Of a stretch of DNA of 64,000 bases, positions 28,038 to 37,540 are shown piece by piece. Each line of letters opens with the position of its first letter. The stretch's first letter is position 1. The stretch covers positions 27,062 through 91,061 of the forward strand of contig NZ_QGKM01000027.1 in the NCBI RefSeq assembly GCF_003172875.1, given 5' to 3'. The DNA comes from Leucothrix pacifica. Lineage in GTDB: Bacteria > Pseudomonadota > Gammaproteobacteria > Thiotrichales > Thiotrichaceae. The translations under genes and the position numbers were made by a program. The notes under the pieces are model-generated. The model was not told the origin of the DNA. It worked only from the letters and a program-made list of their open reading frames with translations, and did not search any database.

Positions 28038-28939
28038 GTCTTATTCAATGTACTAATATCACAAAGCGCTACGGCAGCACGCTGGCGCTTGATAATGTGT
28101 CACTGACATTAGAGGCAGGAGCACCCATTGCATTAATTGGTCCGAATGGTGCCGGTAAAACAACATTATTCAGCTTGCTATGTGGATTTCTCAGAGCGAG
28201 TAGTGGTGATGCCTTGATTATGGGTCATCAGGCGGGGTCAAAAGCATTACATGGTCGTCTTGCTGCACTCCCGCAAGATGCCAATCTGGATCCTCGTTTT
28301 AGCATTGGCCATCAACTGGAGTTATTTGCAAAGCTACAAGGTTTTATTGGCTCCAAGGCGGGTAACGAAGTTAAGCGGGTTTTACAGCAGGTGGATTTAT
28401 CAAACACTTATGATATGAAACCAGAGGCGTTGAGTCATGGTATGCGTAAGCGGATTTTACTGGCGCAGGCATTAATGGGTAGTCCTGAGCTGATTCTATT
28501 AGATGAGCCAACAGCGGGTCTTGATCCGCCCAATGTGAAGGTGATGCGCTCATTAATTAATGATGCTTCAAAAAACGCGACCTTTATTATCAGCTCGCAC
28601 AATTTGGATGAACTGGAAAAGGTTTGCCAGAGTGTGGTGCATTTGGATAAAGGTCACTTGAAAGGTGTGGTCGATATTCATCAGGCACGTAATAGTGGTT
28701 ACTTAACTGTGGTGATGGCTGAACTCAAAACCACTGATCAAGACATTCGTGAATCGTTATTGTCTCTGCCAGGAGTAACAGCGGTAAGCTTTAACGCCCC
28801 GAATCGTTTTGTACTCGAATACGATAGTAAACAGCATAGTAATCTTGATATGTTATTGATGCAGCATTTGTCGGAGAAGGGATGGCCTTACCGACAGCTG
28901 GTTAACGGGCGTACATTGGAAGATCAGGTTTATTTTTAG
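28034..28939 (+). CDS. ABC transporter ATP-binding protein
   Basis: The 301-residue ATPase has Walker A GPNGAGKTTLF, a signature ALSHGMRKRILLAQAL (variant LSHGM rather than LSGGQ), Walker B LILLDEPTAGLDPP and the His switch SSHNLDELE. The last 90 residues form a DrrA/CcmA-like extension. The start is GTG and overlaps the permease. The 3' end overlaps the convergent glycosidase gene by four bases. Confidence 0.9.
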   Translation: MSLIQCTNITKRYGSTLALDNVSLTLEAGAPIALIGPNGAGKTTLFSLLCGFLRASSGDALIMGHQAGSKALHGRLAALPQDANLDPRFSIGHQLELFAKLQGFIGSKAGNEVKRVLQQVDLSNTYDMKPEALSHGMRKRILLAQALMGSPELILLDEPTAGLDPPNVKVMRSLINDASKNATFIISSHNLDELEKVCQSVVHLDKGHLKGVVDIHQARNSGYLTVVMAELKTTDQDIRESLLSLPGVTAVSFNAPNRFVLEYDSKQHSNLDMLLMQHLSEKGWPYRQLVNGRTLEDQVYF

Positions 28940-30195
28940 TCATCCACGGATGGCACTGACAGTAATGCTTCCTTGCTGGCGAAACGTGACTGTCTGAGAT
29001 GTTGGCGCTGTTGTCTGGGCAGCATTCTTAGATAGTCAGCTTCCTGTTGTAATAGCTCGGAACCAACCACTTCAGGGATTACATTGGCTGCGGGTGAAGC
29101 TGGACGTTTTACGGTTGTTGATGAAACCTCATCTAAGGTTGTGTAATGAGCGCGTTCAATACCAGCATTAAAGGCTCCCAAGCCCGTATTGTGCTCGGCG
29201 TCCAATGCCCAGTTGAGTTCTTTATTACTATTGAACCAGACCAGCGCTTTAATAGCGGGGTAGTTGTTTTCAATAGTCACCAGCATGTCATTAACCCACG
29301 CAGCCTTACTCTCGTAAATGTCACTATCATCACCGTACTGACCCTGTGCTTCATTAGGAAGATCGGCTGGCTCAGTCGAAGATACTTCGGCAATCATAAT
29401 AGGCTTGTCCGGAAAGTCTGTAACTAGCTTCACATATGACTGACTGAATGTTTCATCAAAACTTTTCCAGCGGGTGTAGTGATAATTGCTGCCCCAGTTA
29501 TAGCCATCAATGGATACCCAGTCCACTACATCATCACCGGGATAATAAACAGAGAAGTCATTATAATCATCGACATCAACATTGTTGACGTTCCACACCC
29601 ATTCCACATGCTTCGCCACGCCAGCTGCAACGAACCGTTGATGTATATGACGCCAGGCTTTGATCAACTCATCCGGTTGGTTACTCCACGGAAACCAATC
29701 ACTATTAAATTCATGGGCAAAGCGAATCATGACTTTAGGCTGATAATTCGCATCATAGTTGGCTAGCCATAGTCTGAAGCCATTAATCCATTCATAAAGA
29801 TAGTCGTCCCATGCGCCATCGGAAATTTCAGAGAGCAAGCTATCGTCTGGTCGTTTGTTGACGGTGGGCATCCAGGTGATCATGGGAATAGCCTGACGTG
29901 ACACGACGTTACTACTCTGGTATTTCAGGTAAGTCCAGTCCATGTCAAAGCTACTGAATACATTGATCACCGATATAGGCTTGTGGAGTTTTTCGTTAAA
30001 GATGTCAATGATTTGCTCATCCCAACCATCCTGATCCAGATAGGCTCCAAGTAGTACACGATCCTGAATTTTATCAACAGAGTACGCGGACACAAATGGT
30101 GCTTCAGCGCCTGAGCTGACCGATGTGCCACCATTACAGCCGAGAAGGAACGCGCATACCATTACGCATGCGGTTAGCATTAACCAAGACTTCAA
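28936..30195 (-). CDS. GH26-like glycoside hydrolase, predicted lipoprotein
   Basis: The protein has a signal peptide ending in lipobox LLGC, then a (beta/alpha)8-type domain resembling GH26 beta-mannanases. RFAHEFNSDWFPW carries the expected acid/base Glu and PIMIAEVSSTE the nucleophile Glu. The last 80 residues look unstructured. It is probably anchored at the outer membrane and acts on a polysaccharide; mannan is only one option. A TTG at 30195 with GGGGA nine bases upstream is preferred over a TTG at 30216. Confidence 0.78.
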   Translation of the reverse strand: MKSWLMLTACVMVCAFLLGCNGGTSVSSGAEAPFVSAYSVDKIQDRVLLGAYLDQDGWDEQIIDIFNEKLHKPISVINVFSSFDMDWTYLKYQSSNVVSRQAIPMITWMPTVNKRPDDSLLSEISDGAWDDYLYEWINGFRLWLANYDANYQPKVMIRFAHEFNSDWFPWSNQPDELIKAWRHIHQRFVAAGVAKHVEWVWNVNNVDVDDYNDFSVYYPGDDVVDWVSIDGYNWGSNYHYTRWKSFDETFSQSYVKLVTDFPDKPIMIAEVSSTEPADLPNEAQGQYGDDSDIYESKAAWVNDMLVTIENNYPAIKALVWFNSNKELNWALDAEHNTGLGAFNAGIERAHYTTLDEVSSTTVKRPASPAANVIPEVVGSELLQQEADYLRMLPRQQRQHLRQSRFASKEALLSVPSVDD

Positions 30196-30422
30196 CAGAA
30201 ATTCCCCGTGCAACAAACTTATAATTAATTATTTTGTCATAACTCTAAGGCCTGTTTATGTTGAATACAAGAAGATTCTGGCAGACTGCTAAGCGGTGCA
30301 TTGTGCTACGGATATCAGGTCTATTTGTAGTAAACAAGTAAATCATCCAATCTAAATAATGATTCTGTGCGTATACAAAATAAGATAACCACAAACATTA
30401 AAATAATCAGGAGTCATAACTG

Positions 30423-30938
30423 ATGAACGAACAAATTTTATCAAGAAGAGATTTTTTAAGAGGTAGCCTCAAACTAGCAGTCATTGGCGCGGGTAGCGCA
30501 GCTTTGGCAAGCGGAGTCGTGCAGGCTGACGGAACTGAGGTATTTGAAATCGTAAAAACAGATCAGGAATGGCTGAAGCTATTAGGTAAGGATCGCTTTG
30601 CGATTCTGCGTGAAGAGGATACTGAGCGTCCCGGAACCAGTGCATTGCTCAATGAGAAGCGTAAGGGTATCTACCACTGTGCGGGTTGTGACCTACCTGT
30701 CTATTCTTCAGAGACTAAGTATGAGAGTGGAACCGGCTGGCCAAGTTTCTATGATTCTTTGCCCAATGCTATTGGTACCCGTGAAGACAGAAAGCTAATT
30801 TTCTCTGTGCGCACAGAAATCCATTGCCGTCGTTGTGGTGGTCACTTTGGTCATGTGTTTGATGATGGCCCGGCACCAACCGGCAAACGCCATTGCCTGA
30901 ACGGACTATCTTTAACCTTTAAGCCAGAAGCAGCCTGA
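30423..30938 (+). CDS. msrB: Peptide-methionine (R)-S-oxide reductase MsrB with Tat signal
   Basis: The 171-residue protein begins with a twin-arginine signal (SRRDFLRG plus a hydrophobic stretch ending near ALASGVVQA), so it should be exported folded to the periplasm. The MsrB domain shows two zinc CxxC motifs (CAGCDLPV; CRRCGGHFGH) and the catalytic RHCLNG. It would repair methionine-R-sulfoxide in envelope proteins. AGGAG precedes the ATG. Confidence 0.93.
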   Translation: MNEQILSRRDFLRGSLKLAVIGAGSAALASGVVQADGTEVFEIVKTDQEWLKLLGKDRFAILREEDTERPGTSALLNEKRKGIYHCAGCDLPVYSSETKYESGTGWPSFYDSLPNAIGTREDRKLIFSVRTEIHCRRCGGHFGHVFDDGPAPTGKRHCLNGLSLTFKPEAA

Positions 30939-30954
30939 TAATCAGGTTGGGACT

Positions 30955-31007
30955 AGCCCTGAGTTATGGAATAATGCTCAGATTCTAATTGGGTAATACT
31001 CAGGGCT
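30955..31007 (+). promoter_or_regulatory. Long-range 10-bp inverted repeat in the phosphoribosyltransferase leader
   Basis: AGCCCTGAGT (30955-30964) pairs perfectly with ACTCAGGGCT (30998-31007), enclosing 33 bases. The 3' arm ends seven bases before the ATG of the next gene. It is either the msrB terminator with a short TTTC tail or a structured leader. Confidence 0.5.
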
Positions 31008-31014
31008 TTCTGGT

Positions 31015-31569
31015 ATGGATAAAAAATTCATCACTGCTGCGGAATTGCTGCGGGATTCGTTTCGTTTAGCATCACAGGTTTATGAAGACGGCTTCCGTCC
31101 TCAGTTTATTGTTGGGATCTGGCGTGGTGGCGCGCCGATCGGGATTGCCGTTCAGGAATACTTCGATTATAAACAAGTGCAGACGGACCACATCGCTGTT
31201 CGCACCTCCTCGTATTACGGCATCAATAAGCAAAGTAAGACCATCCGCGTCCACGGTTTACATTATCTCATTGAAAATGCGAATGCTGATGACAGTTTGT
31301 TGATTGTCGATGATGTATTTGATTCTGGCCGCAGTGTTGATGCGCTGATGAAAGAAATTTCCAAACTTTCCCGTTTGAATATGCCAAAAGATATTCGTAT
31401 TGCTTGTCCCTGGTATAAACCATCGAACAAGTCAGTCAGTATGACACCGGACTACTTTGTCACTGAGACAGACGAATGGTTGGTGTTCCCTCATGAATTA
31501 ACAGGGCTGACCCCTGATGAGATTCGTGAAGGTAAATCTGAGTTGGCAGAAGTGATGGATCTTCTGTAG
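31015..31569 (+). CDS. Purine-type phosphoribosyltransferase
   Basis: The 184-residue type I PRTase has the PRPP loop LLIVDDVFDSGRSVDAL and the VGIWRGGAPIG segment. It resembles hypoxanthine/xanthine phosphoribosyltransferases, but the base specificity cannot be read from the sequence. No clear Shine-Dalgarno is visible, and a predicted stem ends seven bases upstream. Confidence 0.82.
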   Translation: MDKKFITAAELLRDSFRLASQVYEDGFRPQFIVGIWRGGAPIGIAVQEYFDYKQVQTDHIAVRTSSYYGINKQSKTIRVHGLHYLIENANADDSLLIVDDVFDSGRSVDALMKEISKLSRLNMPKDIRIACPWYKPSNKSVSMTPDYFVTETDEWLVFPHELTGLTPDEIREGKSELAEVMDLL

Positions 31570-31582
31570 AACGCTGGTTCTT

Positions 31583-31601
31583 CGCCTCTACCATAGGGGC
31601 G
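31583..31601. terminator. Weak hairpin between convergent genes
   Basis: CGCCTCTA pairs with TAGGGGCG across a three-base loop (one G-U pair) and is followed by ATTTAT. It lies between the convergent PRTase and SDR genes and may end both transcripts. Confidence 0.5.
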
Positions 31602-31603
31602 AT

Positions 31604-32383
31604 TTATGGTTCAAACTTTACACCCAGAAAATCGAACAGTAATCCTGAGTCCTCGGGTTCGAGTGCCTGCATTACTTTTATTAGTTGCTTGGCTGTGTAT
31701 GCTGGTGTCTGGAGATCTTTGGCAGAGACATTGCGTTGAAAGGGTTCGGACAGCTTAGTATCGGTTGTGCCGGGTTGTAAGCCACAAATTACGACCGGAC
31801 GTTTCATGCGTTGTAATTCAATCGCGTAATTCTTTATCAGCATATTGAGTGCTGCTTTACTGGCGCGATAACTATGCCAGCCTCCCAAACGGTTATCACT
31901 GGTGCTGCCGACACGCGCGGACAAAATGCCAATCTTCATCGATTGCTGTTTAGGAAAGTGCTCCAGCAAGGCCTTGACGAGTAGTGTTGGGCCGACAGCG
32001 TTTAATGCATAGGACTGCATCAGCTGGGCGCTACCTAATGTGCGGTAAGTCTTTTCAGGCTGATAAGCCTCGTCATGTAGCCAACCCGTTGCGATGAACA
32101 CCCAGTCAATCTGTCGACTGACTGAGAGTTGTCCAACCGCGGTTTGCAGACTAACTTCATCCAGCAAGTCAAAAGCGATCGACTCAGAAACATTGCTGAT
32201 TTCTGGAAGTAACTCTGGCTTTCTCGCCATACGGATAATGTCAATATCAGGGTACTGCAGGATTAATTGCTCACAAAACGCCTGACCAATGCCACCGGAT
32301 GCGCCGGCGATGAAGACACGCTTTGGGATGTCGTTAGTCTGCGGTCTTTGCAGAATAGAATGTGTCAAATCGGCTTGTGTCAT
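31604..32383 (-). CDS. Short-chain dehydrogenase/reductase (SDR)
   Basis: The 259-residue protein has the NAD(P) glycine motif GASGGIGQAF and the catalytic pair YRASKAAL with an upstream Ser (SARVGS). The sequence resembles C-factor-like SDRs. The substrate is unknown. It starts 12 bases after the recN stop and is probably cotranscribed with it. Confidence 0.87.
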   Translation of the reverse strand: MTQADLTHSILQRPQTNDIPKRVFIAGASGGIGQAFCEQLILQYPDIDIIRMARKPELLPEISNVSESIAFDLLDEVSLQTAVGQLSVSRQIDWVFIATGWLHDEAYQPEKTYRTLGSAQLMQSYALNAVGPTLLVKALLEHFPKQQSMKIGILSARVGSTSDNRLGGWHSYRASKAALNMLIKNYAIELQRMKRPVVICGLQPGTTDTKLSEPFQRNVSAKDLQTPAYTAKQLIKVMQALEPEDSGLLFDFLGVKFEP

Positions 32384-32395
32384 GGTTAGTCTCGT

Positions 32396-34072
32396 TTAAT
32401 CTTCGTTACCCACATCCAGCATTTCTCTGGCTAGAGCGAGTGTGGAGTCAGTAATCTCGATGCCCCCCATCATGCGGGCGATCTCTTCAACACGCTCCTC
32501 ATCCCGCAATGTCAGCATGCCTGTGCTGGTGCTGGTTTTGCCTTTGATTTTAGTGACTTTGTAGTGTTGGTGCGCTTGTGATGCCACCTGCGGTAAATGC
32601 GTCACACACAGTACCTGACGACTGCCGCCAAGCTTGCGCAACTGTTGTCCCACCACTTCTGCTGTACCACCACCAATACCCGTATCGACCTCATCAAAAA
32701 TCAATGCGGGTAGTGTGACTTTCTGCGCGGCAATCATTTGAATCGCCAGCGATATCCGTGATAACTCACCACCTGAGGCAACTTTGACTAATGGCTTTAA
32801 CGGTTGGCCTGGGTTGGCGCTGACCTGAAACTCAATATCATCCATGCCGTGCGAGGTAAACTTACTATCCTCATCAAAGCCACAGTTAATTTCAAACACA
32901 CCGCCATCCATGCCTAGCTGTTGCATCGCTTTTGACACGCCTTGGCCTAATTGTTTTGCGGCTTTTTCACGGGACTTATGAAGCTTAGTCGCGCGATCAA
33001 TATAGGCTTGACGGCTTTGCTCAAGTTTTTCTTGTAGCGCGTCTAAATCATATTCATCGCCACTGAGTGCGGCCAAACGCCGGGATAAATCACTGAATTT
33101 TTCAGGTAATTCCTCCGGTGTCACATTATGCTTACGGGCCATTTGGTGCAGATCAGAAATGCGGCTTTCTACCCATTGCAGACGCTGAGGGTCAAGCTCG
33201 AGACTGTCTTGATAATGACGCAGCGCACTGCTGGCTTCTTCGACCTGAATTTGCGCTTCAGTTAGGAGAGTTAGTGGTTCTGCAAAACTGCTGTCCAGCT
33301 CTTTCAGCTGTGTCATTTCGCTAATCAGGTGGCTCAGCACTGAATACACTGAGTTTTGCTCGGCATCATAAAGTTGCTCAAGCCCCGTTGAAGCGGTTTG
33401 TAATAAATGCCCTGCGTTTGACAGGCGGTTGTGTTCTTCATCCAGTTGCGCGTATTCACCTTCAATCGGTGCCAGCGCCTCCAGCTCTTGCGTCTGAAAA
33501 CTCAATAAATCAATTTGTGCCTGATGATCACTGCTTTGGTTTTGTAGCTGATCCAGCTTATCTTGCAGTGCTTTCCAGTCTTTATAGTGCTCATTCAGCG
33601 TGTTCAGTTGTTTGTGATGACTGCCATAATCATCCAATAATTGCCGCTGCATGTCTTTTTTCATCAATGACTGATGTTCGTGCTGGCCGTGAATATCCAC
33701 CACTTGTTCGCCTAGCTGACGCAACATGGTCAGGTTTGCCGGAGTACCGTTGATCCATGCGCGTGACTTGCCGGTATTGGTAATGACACGTCGCAGAATG
33801 CATTGATCATCCTGATCGAGATCCTGATCCTGCAGCCATTTTAAGGCTGTCGGAGTGTCTGAAATATCAATGGTCAGTGTAATTTCAGTCTTTTCCGCAC
33901 CATGACGCACCACACCGCTGTCGGCGCGATCACCCAGTACCAAACCGATGGCATCGACCAGAATGGATTTACCCGCGCCGGTCTCACCCGTAAGGGCGGT
34001 CATGCCTGGCTCTAGCTCTAAGTCTAGTGTTTCGATAATGGCAAAGTCACGAAGGAAGATATGGCTTAGCAT
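32396..34072 (-). CDS. recN: DNA repair protein RecN
   Basis: This 558-residue SMC-like ATPase acts in double-strand break repair. It has an N-terminal Walker A (TGETGAGKSILVDAIGLVLGDRA), a long coiled-coil middle, a signature VASGGELSRISLAIQ and Walker B LIFDEVDTGIGG. The ATG at 34072 (MLSHIFLRDFAI) is the usual RecN start, with AGGA upstream; a 20-residue N-terminal extension is possible but unlikely. Confidence 0.95.
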   Translation of the reverse strand: MLSHIFLRDFAIIETLDLELEPGMTALTGETGAGKSILVDAIGLVLGDRADSGVVRHGAEKTEITLTIDISDTPTALKWLQDQDLDQDDQCILRRVITNTGKSRAWINGTPANLTMLRQLGEQVVDIHGQHEHQSLMKKDMQRQLLDDYGSHHKQLNTLNEHYKDWKALQDKLDQLQNQSSDHQAQIDLLSFQTQELEALAPIEGEYAQLDEEHNRLSNAGHLLQTASTGLEQLYDAEQNSVYSVLSHLISEMTQLKELDSSFAEPLTLLTEAQIQVEEASSALRHYQDSLELDPQRLQWVESRISDLHQMARKHNVTPEELPEKFSDLSRRLAALSGDEYDLDALQEKLEQSRQAYIDRATKLHKSREKAAKQLGQGVSKAMQQLGMDGGVFEINCGFDEDSKFTSHGMDDIEFQVSANPGQPLKPLVKVASGGELSRISLAIQMIAAQKVTLPALIFDEVDTGIGGGTAEVVGQQLRKLGGSRQVLCVTHLPQVASQAHQHYKVTKIKGKTSTSTGMLTLRDEERVEEIARMMGGIEITDSTLALAREMLDVGNED

Positions 34073-34423
34073 TGTTGTTTTATTCCTGAGTGTGTCGGTG
34101 GTGGATGTGTTTACTGGTGGGGATAATATCACTCATGCGAGTGAGGTGCAGGAAAAGTGATGAGTGAAAGGGTTGTGGAAGATGTGTACCCGAAGCTCGA
34201 TATAGGCGTTTATTGTAACGACTTAATCTAATGGAATTAGCTGACTACCCTGATGTAATTTCAGTCGGAAATCATTAATGACGATAAACTAGGCTATAGT
34301 TATGGTTAACAAGATCAGATCTATATGGGGAGCTTTGAAAAGCTAAGTTGACAAGTTCTCTGAGCATCAAACTGTGGTTTTATATTAATTTTCTGATGTA
34401 TGTAATAGGGGTTTATTCTCTTC
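34073..34423. other. Intergenic region between divergent recN and oxidoreductase gene
   Basis: About 350 bases of AT-rich sequence with no gene that I can support. I see no clear LexA box or terminator. Promoters for both neighbours should lie here. Confidence 0.5.
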
Positions 34424-35389
34424 ATGAAAGCTACTAACTGGACTGCCTATGGTACTCCCGACGTCTTACAACTAAAAGATGTTGAAAAGCCATTCCCAAA
34501 AAATCATGAAGTGTTAATAAAAGTCTATGCATCTACTGTTACTCCAGGCGATTGTAGACTTCGGGCATGCAGAGTGCCCAGAGGCTTCTGGCTACCGACC
34601 CGATTAGCGTTTGGTTTATTCAAACCCAGAAAGCCCATATCAGGTATGGAGTTTTCCGGAGAGGTTGAGTTAGTCGGGAAGGATGTAAGTCAATTTAAAA
34701 AAGGCGACAGAGTCTATGGAACCGCAGGCATGAGTTTGGGGGCGAATGCCGAATACGTCTGTCTGTCTGAGACAAAACCCTTAGTAAAAATTCCCGACCA
34801 TATCAGTTATAAAGATGCAGTTGCCATTATGTTTGGTGGGCTGACGGCGCTTCATTTTCTTCGGGATGAGGCAAAGGTGCGCAGTGGCCAAAAGGTACTG
34901 GTGAACGGAGCGTCCGGTTCAGTCGGAACTGCTGCGGTACAAATTGCCAAATATTATGGGGCGGAGGTGACGGGTATCTGCAGCGAACCGAATCATGAAC
35001 TAGTGATGTCCATTGGCGCTGATCACATCATTGATTACACCAGAGAGAGCTTTGTGGATAATGGGGAAACCTACGATATTATTCTCGATACAGTAGGCAA
35101 CTTGTCGTTTTCTGTCTGTGCTAAATCTCTTTCATCTCAGGGAGAACTAGTGCTGATAGTCGCTGATTTACAGACCACTTTACAGTCGGTCTTTAATAAG
35201 CAATTGATTTGCGGAGTAGCTGATGAAAGCAAGGAGGCGCTAAACTTTCTGCTAGGTCTTGTTGATTCGGGAGCGTTCACATCAGTGATCGATAGTCTTT
35301 ATCCCTTAGAAAAAACAGCGGAAGCGCACCGATATGTCGATAAGGGACATAAGTGCGGTAGCGTTGTGTTAGTCGTGACAGATGAATAA
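34424..35389 (+). CDS. Medium-chain NAD(P)-dependent alcohol dehydrogenase / quinone-oxidoreductase-like
   Basis: The 321-residue MDR protein has a GroES-like N-terminal domain and a nucleotide-binding motif VNGASGSVGTAAVQIAKYYGAEVTG. Catalytic-zinc Cys/His ligands are not evident, so it is probably a zinc-independent quinone oxidoreductase-type enzyme. The gene is monocistronic and tail-to-tail with nadK. Confidence 0.85.
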   Translation: MKATNWTAYGTPDVLQLKDVEKPFPKNHEVLIKVYASTVTPGDCRLRACRVPRGFWLPTRLAFGLFKPRKPISGMEFSGEVELVGKDVSQFKKGDRVYGTAGMSLGANAEYVCLSETKPLVKIPDHISYKDAVAIMFGGLTALHFLRDEAKVRSGQKVLVNGASGSVGTAAVQIAKYYGAEVTGICSEPNHELVMSIGADHIIDYTRESFVDNGETYDIILDTVGNLSFSVCAKSLSSQGELVLIVADLQTTLQSVFNKQLICGVADESKEALNFLLGLVDSGAFTSVIDSLYPLEKTAEAHRYVDKGHKCGSVVLVVTDE

Positions 35390-35408
35390 CGTCCCTATCA
35401 TTCGAGCG

Positions 35409-36278
35409 CTATGGCGGCGTAGTACTCCACCCCAATTTCGTCCTAAGAATATGAAAATAATCATAATCCTCAGGATGGATCAGCAATAATTTATTAGGGT
35501 GCTGGCGAATCACAATCCGGTCACCCGCCTTCAAATCCACATTAGACTGTCCATCAAACGACACCCGTGCATCCACATTACGTGACTCGCACAGCAGTAT
35601 TTCAATCTCACTTTCCGAGCTAACCACGATGGGGCGGTGACTCAACGTATGCGGACAAATCGGTACCAGCGTCACAGCGCCTAATCCCGGATGCAAAATG
35701 GGCCCACCAGCTGATAGTGAGTAAGCAGTAGAACCAGTTGGTGTCGAGATAATCATCCCATCCGCTCGCTGCGTATTCACAAAATGTCCATCGATCTGGG
35801 TGTCAAACTCAATCATGCGGACATCATTGCGCACATGCACCGCTACATCATTCAGGGCGTTGCCCGCGCCTAATTTCCTGTCACCACGATACACGTCAGC
35901 TTGCAGCATGGTTCGTGCCTCAACGGTGTATTGACCCTCCAGCATGGCATTGAGTTGCTGGTCCAGATTGGTTGATGAGATGTCGACTAAGAAGCCGAGA
36001 CGACCAAGGTTGACGCCAATGATGGGAATGCCTTTGGGAGCGAGTAAGCGCCCGACCTGTAACAGGGTTCCGTCACCACCAATAACGATGGCCAGATCAA
36101 TATTGTCTGCTAAGTAATCATCGTCATGCCCGGAAATATCCAGAAATGATGCCACCGTATGAGTGACGGAAACGGCGAATGATTGGTCAGTTAAAAAGCG
36201 GTGTAGCTCATGCAACGTGTCGGCGATGCGGGTGTCTTGTTGTTTTGAGAATAATCCGATTCGACTAAATGAACGCAT
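35409..36278 (-). CDS. nadK: NAD kinase
   Basis: This enzyme phosphorylates NAD to NADP. The 289-residue protein has the GGDGTLL motif and the ADGMIISTPTGSTAYSLSAGGPI block diagnostic of NAD kinases. It lies divergent to hrcA, as in many gammaproteobacteria where nadK sits between recN and the hrcA/grpE genes. Confidence 0.96.
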   Translation of the reverse strand: MRSFSRIGLFSKQQDTRIADTLHELHRFLTDQSFAVSVTHTVASFLDISGHDDDYLADNIDLAIVIGGDGTLLQVGRLLAPKGIPIIGVNLGRLGFLVDISSTNLDQQLNAMLEGQYTVEARTMLQADVYRGDRKLGAGNALNDVAVHVRNDVRMIEFDTQIDGHFVNTQRADGMIISTPTGSTAYSLSAGGPILHPGLGAVTLVPICPHTLSHRPIVVSSESEIEILLCESRNVDARVSFDGQSNVDLKAGDRIVIRQHPNKLLLIHPEDYDYFHILRTKLGWSTTPP

Positions 36279-36418
36279 ACAAAGTCCAGCATGGGTTAGG
36301 ACGATTAGAGTCGCAAACCTTGGCTACAAATGCAAGCGTACTAAATCTATTTGCAAGCATTCACATTTGCCCCCATATAACAGTAATATAAGAATATCTT
36401 TATGAGGCAGGCAACGCC

Positions 36419-37483
36419 ATGGCTATTGACAATACACAGTTGAATGAACGCGCACAACAGCTGCTTAAGGTGTTGATCGAAGGCTATATTGTGGATGGTG
36501 CGCCGGTTGGCTCCTCTACATTGGCTAAACGCAGTGGTTTAAAGATTAGTCCGGCAACTGTGCGCAATGTGATGGCGCTGTTAGAAGATCAGGGCTATAT
36601 CCATGCGCCACATACCTCTGCGGGGCGTATTCCAACAGCACGCGGCTATCGTTTATTTGTTGATTCGTTGGTGAATGTACAGGAGTTAGATCAGAGTGAT
36701 TTGCACACCATGCAGGGGCGTTTTAGTGACACTCAAACGACCAATTCAGAATTAATCCAGACGGCTTCCAGTCTGTTGTCTAATATCACGCAGCTGGCTG
36801 GTGTTATTACCTTACCTAGTCTTGAAGCAGTAGCGATTCGTCACATCGAGTTTTTATATCTATCAACGGATCAGATTTTGGTAGTGTTAGTGATGAGTGA
36901 TAACGAGGTCCAGAACCGGATTATTCATACCGATCAGGAGTATTCCTCTGAGGAGTTACAGCAATACGGTAACTACCTGAATCAGCACCTCAATGGCATG
37001 GATCTTCATCGGGCGCGTCAGCATATGTTGGACGCCATGAATAAAGATCGTGAAACATTGAATAAGATGATGCTTTCGGCGATCGAGCTTGGTGAAAAAG
37101 CCTTTGATGACATTTCTAAAGGCGAAAATAGTGAGGATAGCTGCCTGATTGTAGGTAAGACGAATTTACTCGACTATGACGACTTCTCTGATATGGATAC
37201 CTTGCGACAAATCTTTAATGCCTTTAATGAAAAGCGCGATGTGCTGAAGCTACTGGATAATTGTATTCAAGCTAAAGGGGTGCAGATTTTTATTGGGCGT
37301 GAGTCTGGTAAAGCGGTGTTTGATGACTGTAGTTTGGTGACTGCGCCTTACAGCATCGATGACAAGCATTTGGGCGTTCTTGGCGTGATCGGCCCTAAGC
37401 GTATGCAGTATGAAAAAGTGATTCCGGTAGTGGATATTACATCACGCTTATTGAGCGCAGCGCTGCGGTCGAAAATCGCTTGA
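36419..37483 (+). CDS. hrcA: Heat-inducible transcription repressor HrcA
   Basis: The 354-residue protein has an N-terminal winged helix (SSTLAKRSGLKISPATVRNVMALLEDQGYI) and the GRIPTARGYRLFVD motif, followed by the GAF-like HrcA domain. HrcA represses chaperone genes by binding CIRCE. I see no CIRCE element anywhere in this block, so its target is probably elsewhere (for example groESL). Confidence 0.95.
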   Translation: MAIDNTQLNERAQQLLKVLIEGYIVDGAPVGSSTLAKRSGLKISPATVRNVMALLEDQGYIHAPHTSAGRIPTARGYRLFVDSLVNVQELDQSDLHTMQGRFSDTQTTNSELIQTASSLLSNITQLAGVITLPSLEAVAIRHIEFLYLSTDQILVVLVMSDNEVQNRIIHTDQEYSSEELQQYGNYLNQHLNGMDLHRARQHMLDAMNKDRETLNKMMLSAIELGEKAFDDISKGENSEDSCLIVGKTNLLDYDDFSDMDTLRQIFNAFNEKRDVLKLLDNCIQAKGVQIFIGRESGKAVFDDCSLVTAPYSIDDKHLGVLGVIGPKRMQYEKVIPVVDITSRLLSAALRSKIA

Positions 37484-37501
37484 ATTTGCTGTGAAAACCT
37501 A

Positions 37502-37523
37502 TATATTAGATTTAACTAATATA
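37502..37523. promoter_or_regulatory. Candidate operator (AT-rich palindrome) of the MBL gene
   Basis: TATATTAG-N6-CTAATATA is a perfect palindrome with 8-base arms that ends 17 bases before the MBL start. It resembles binding sites of ArsR-type sulfide-responsive repressors (BigR group) that control persulfide dioxygenase genes. The protein match is inferred; no arsR-type gene is visible here. Confidence 0.55.
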
Positions 37524-37540
37524 CTTATTTAGGTGAGACC

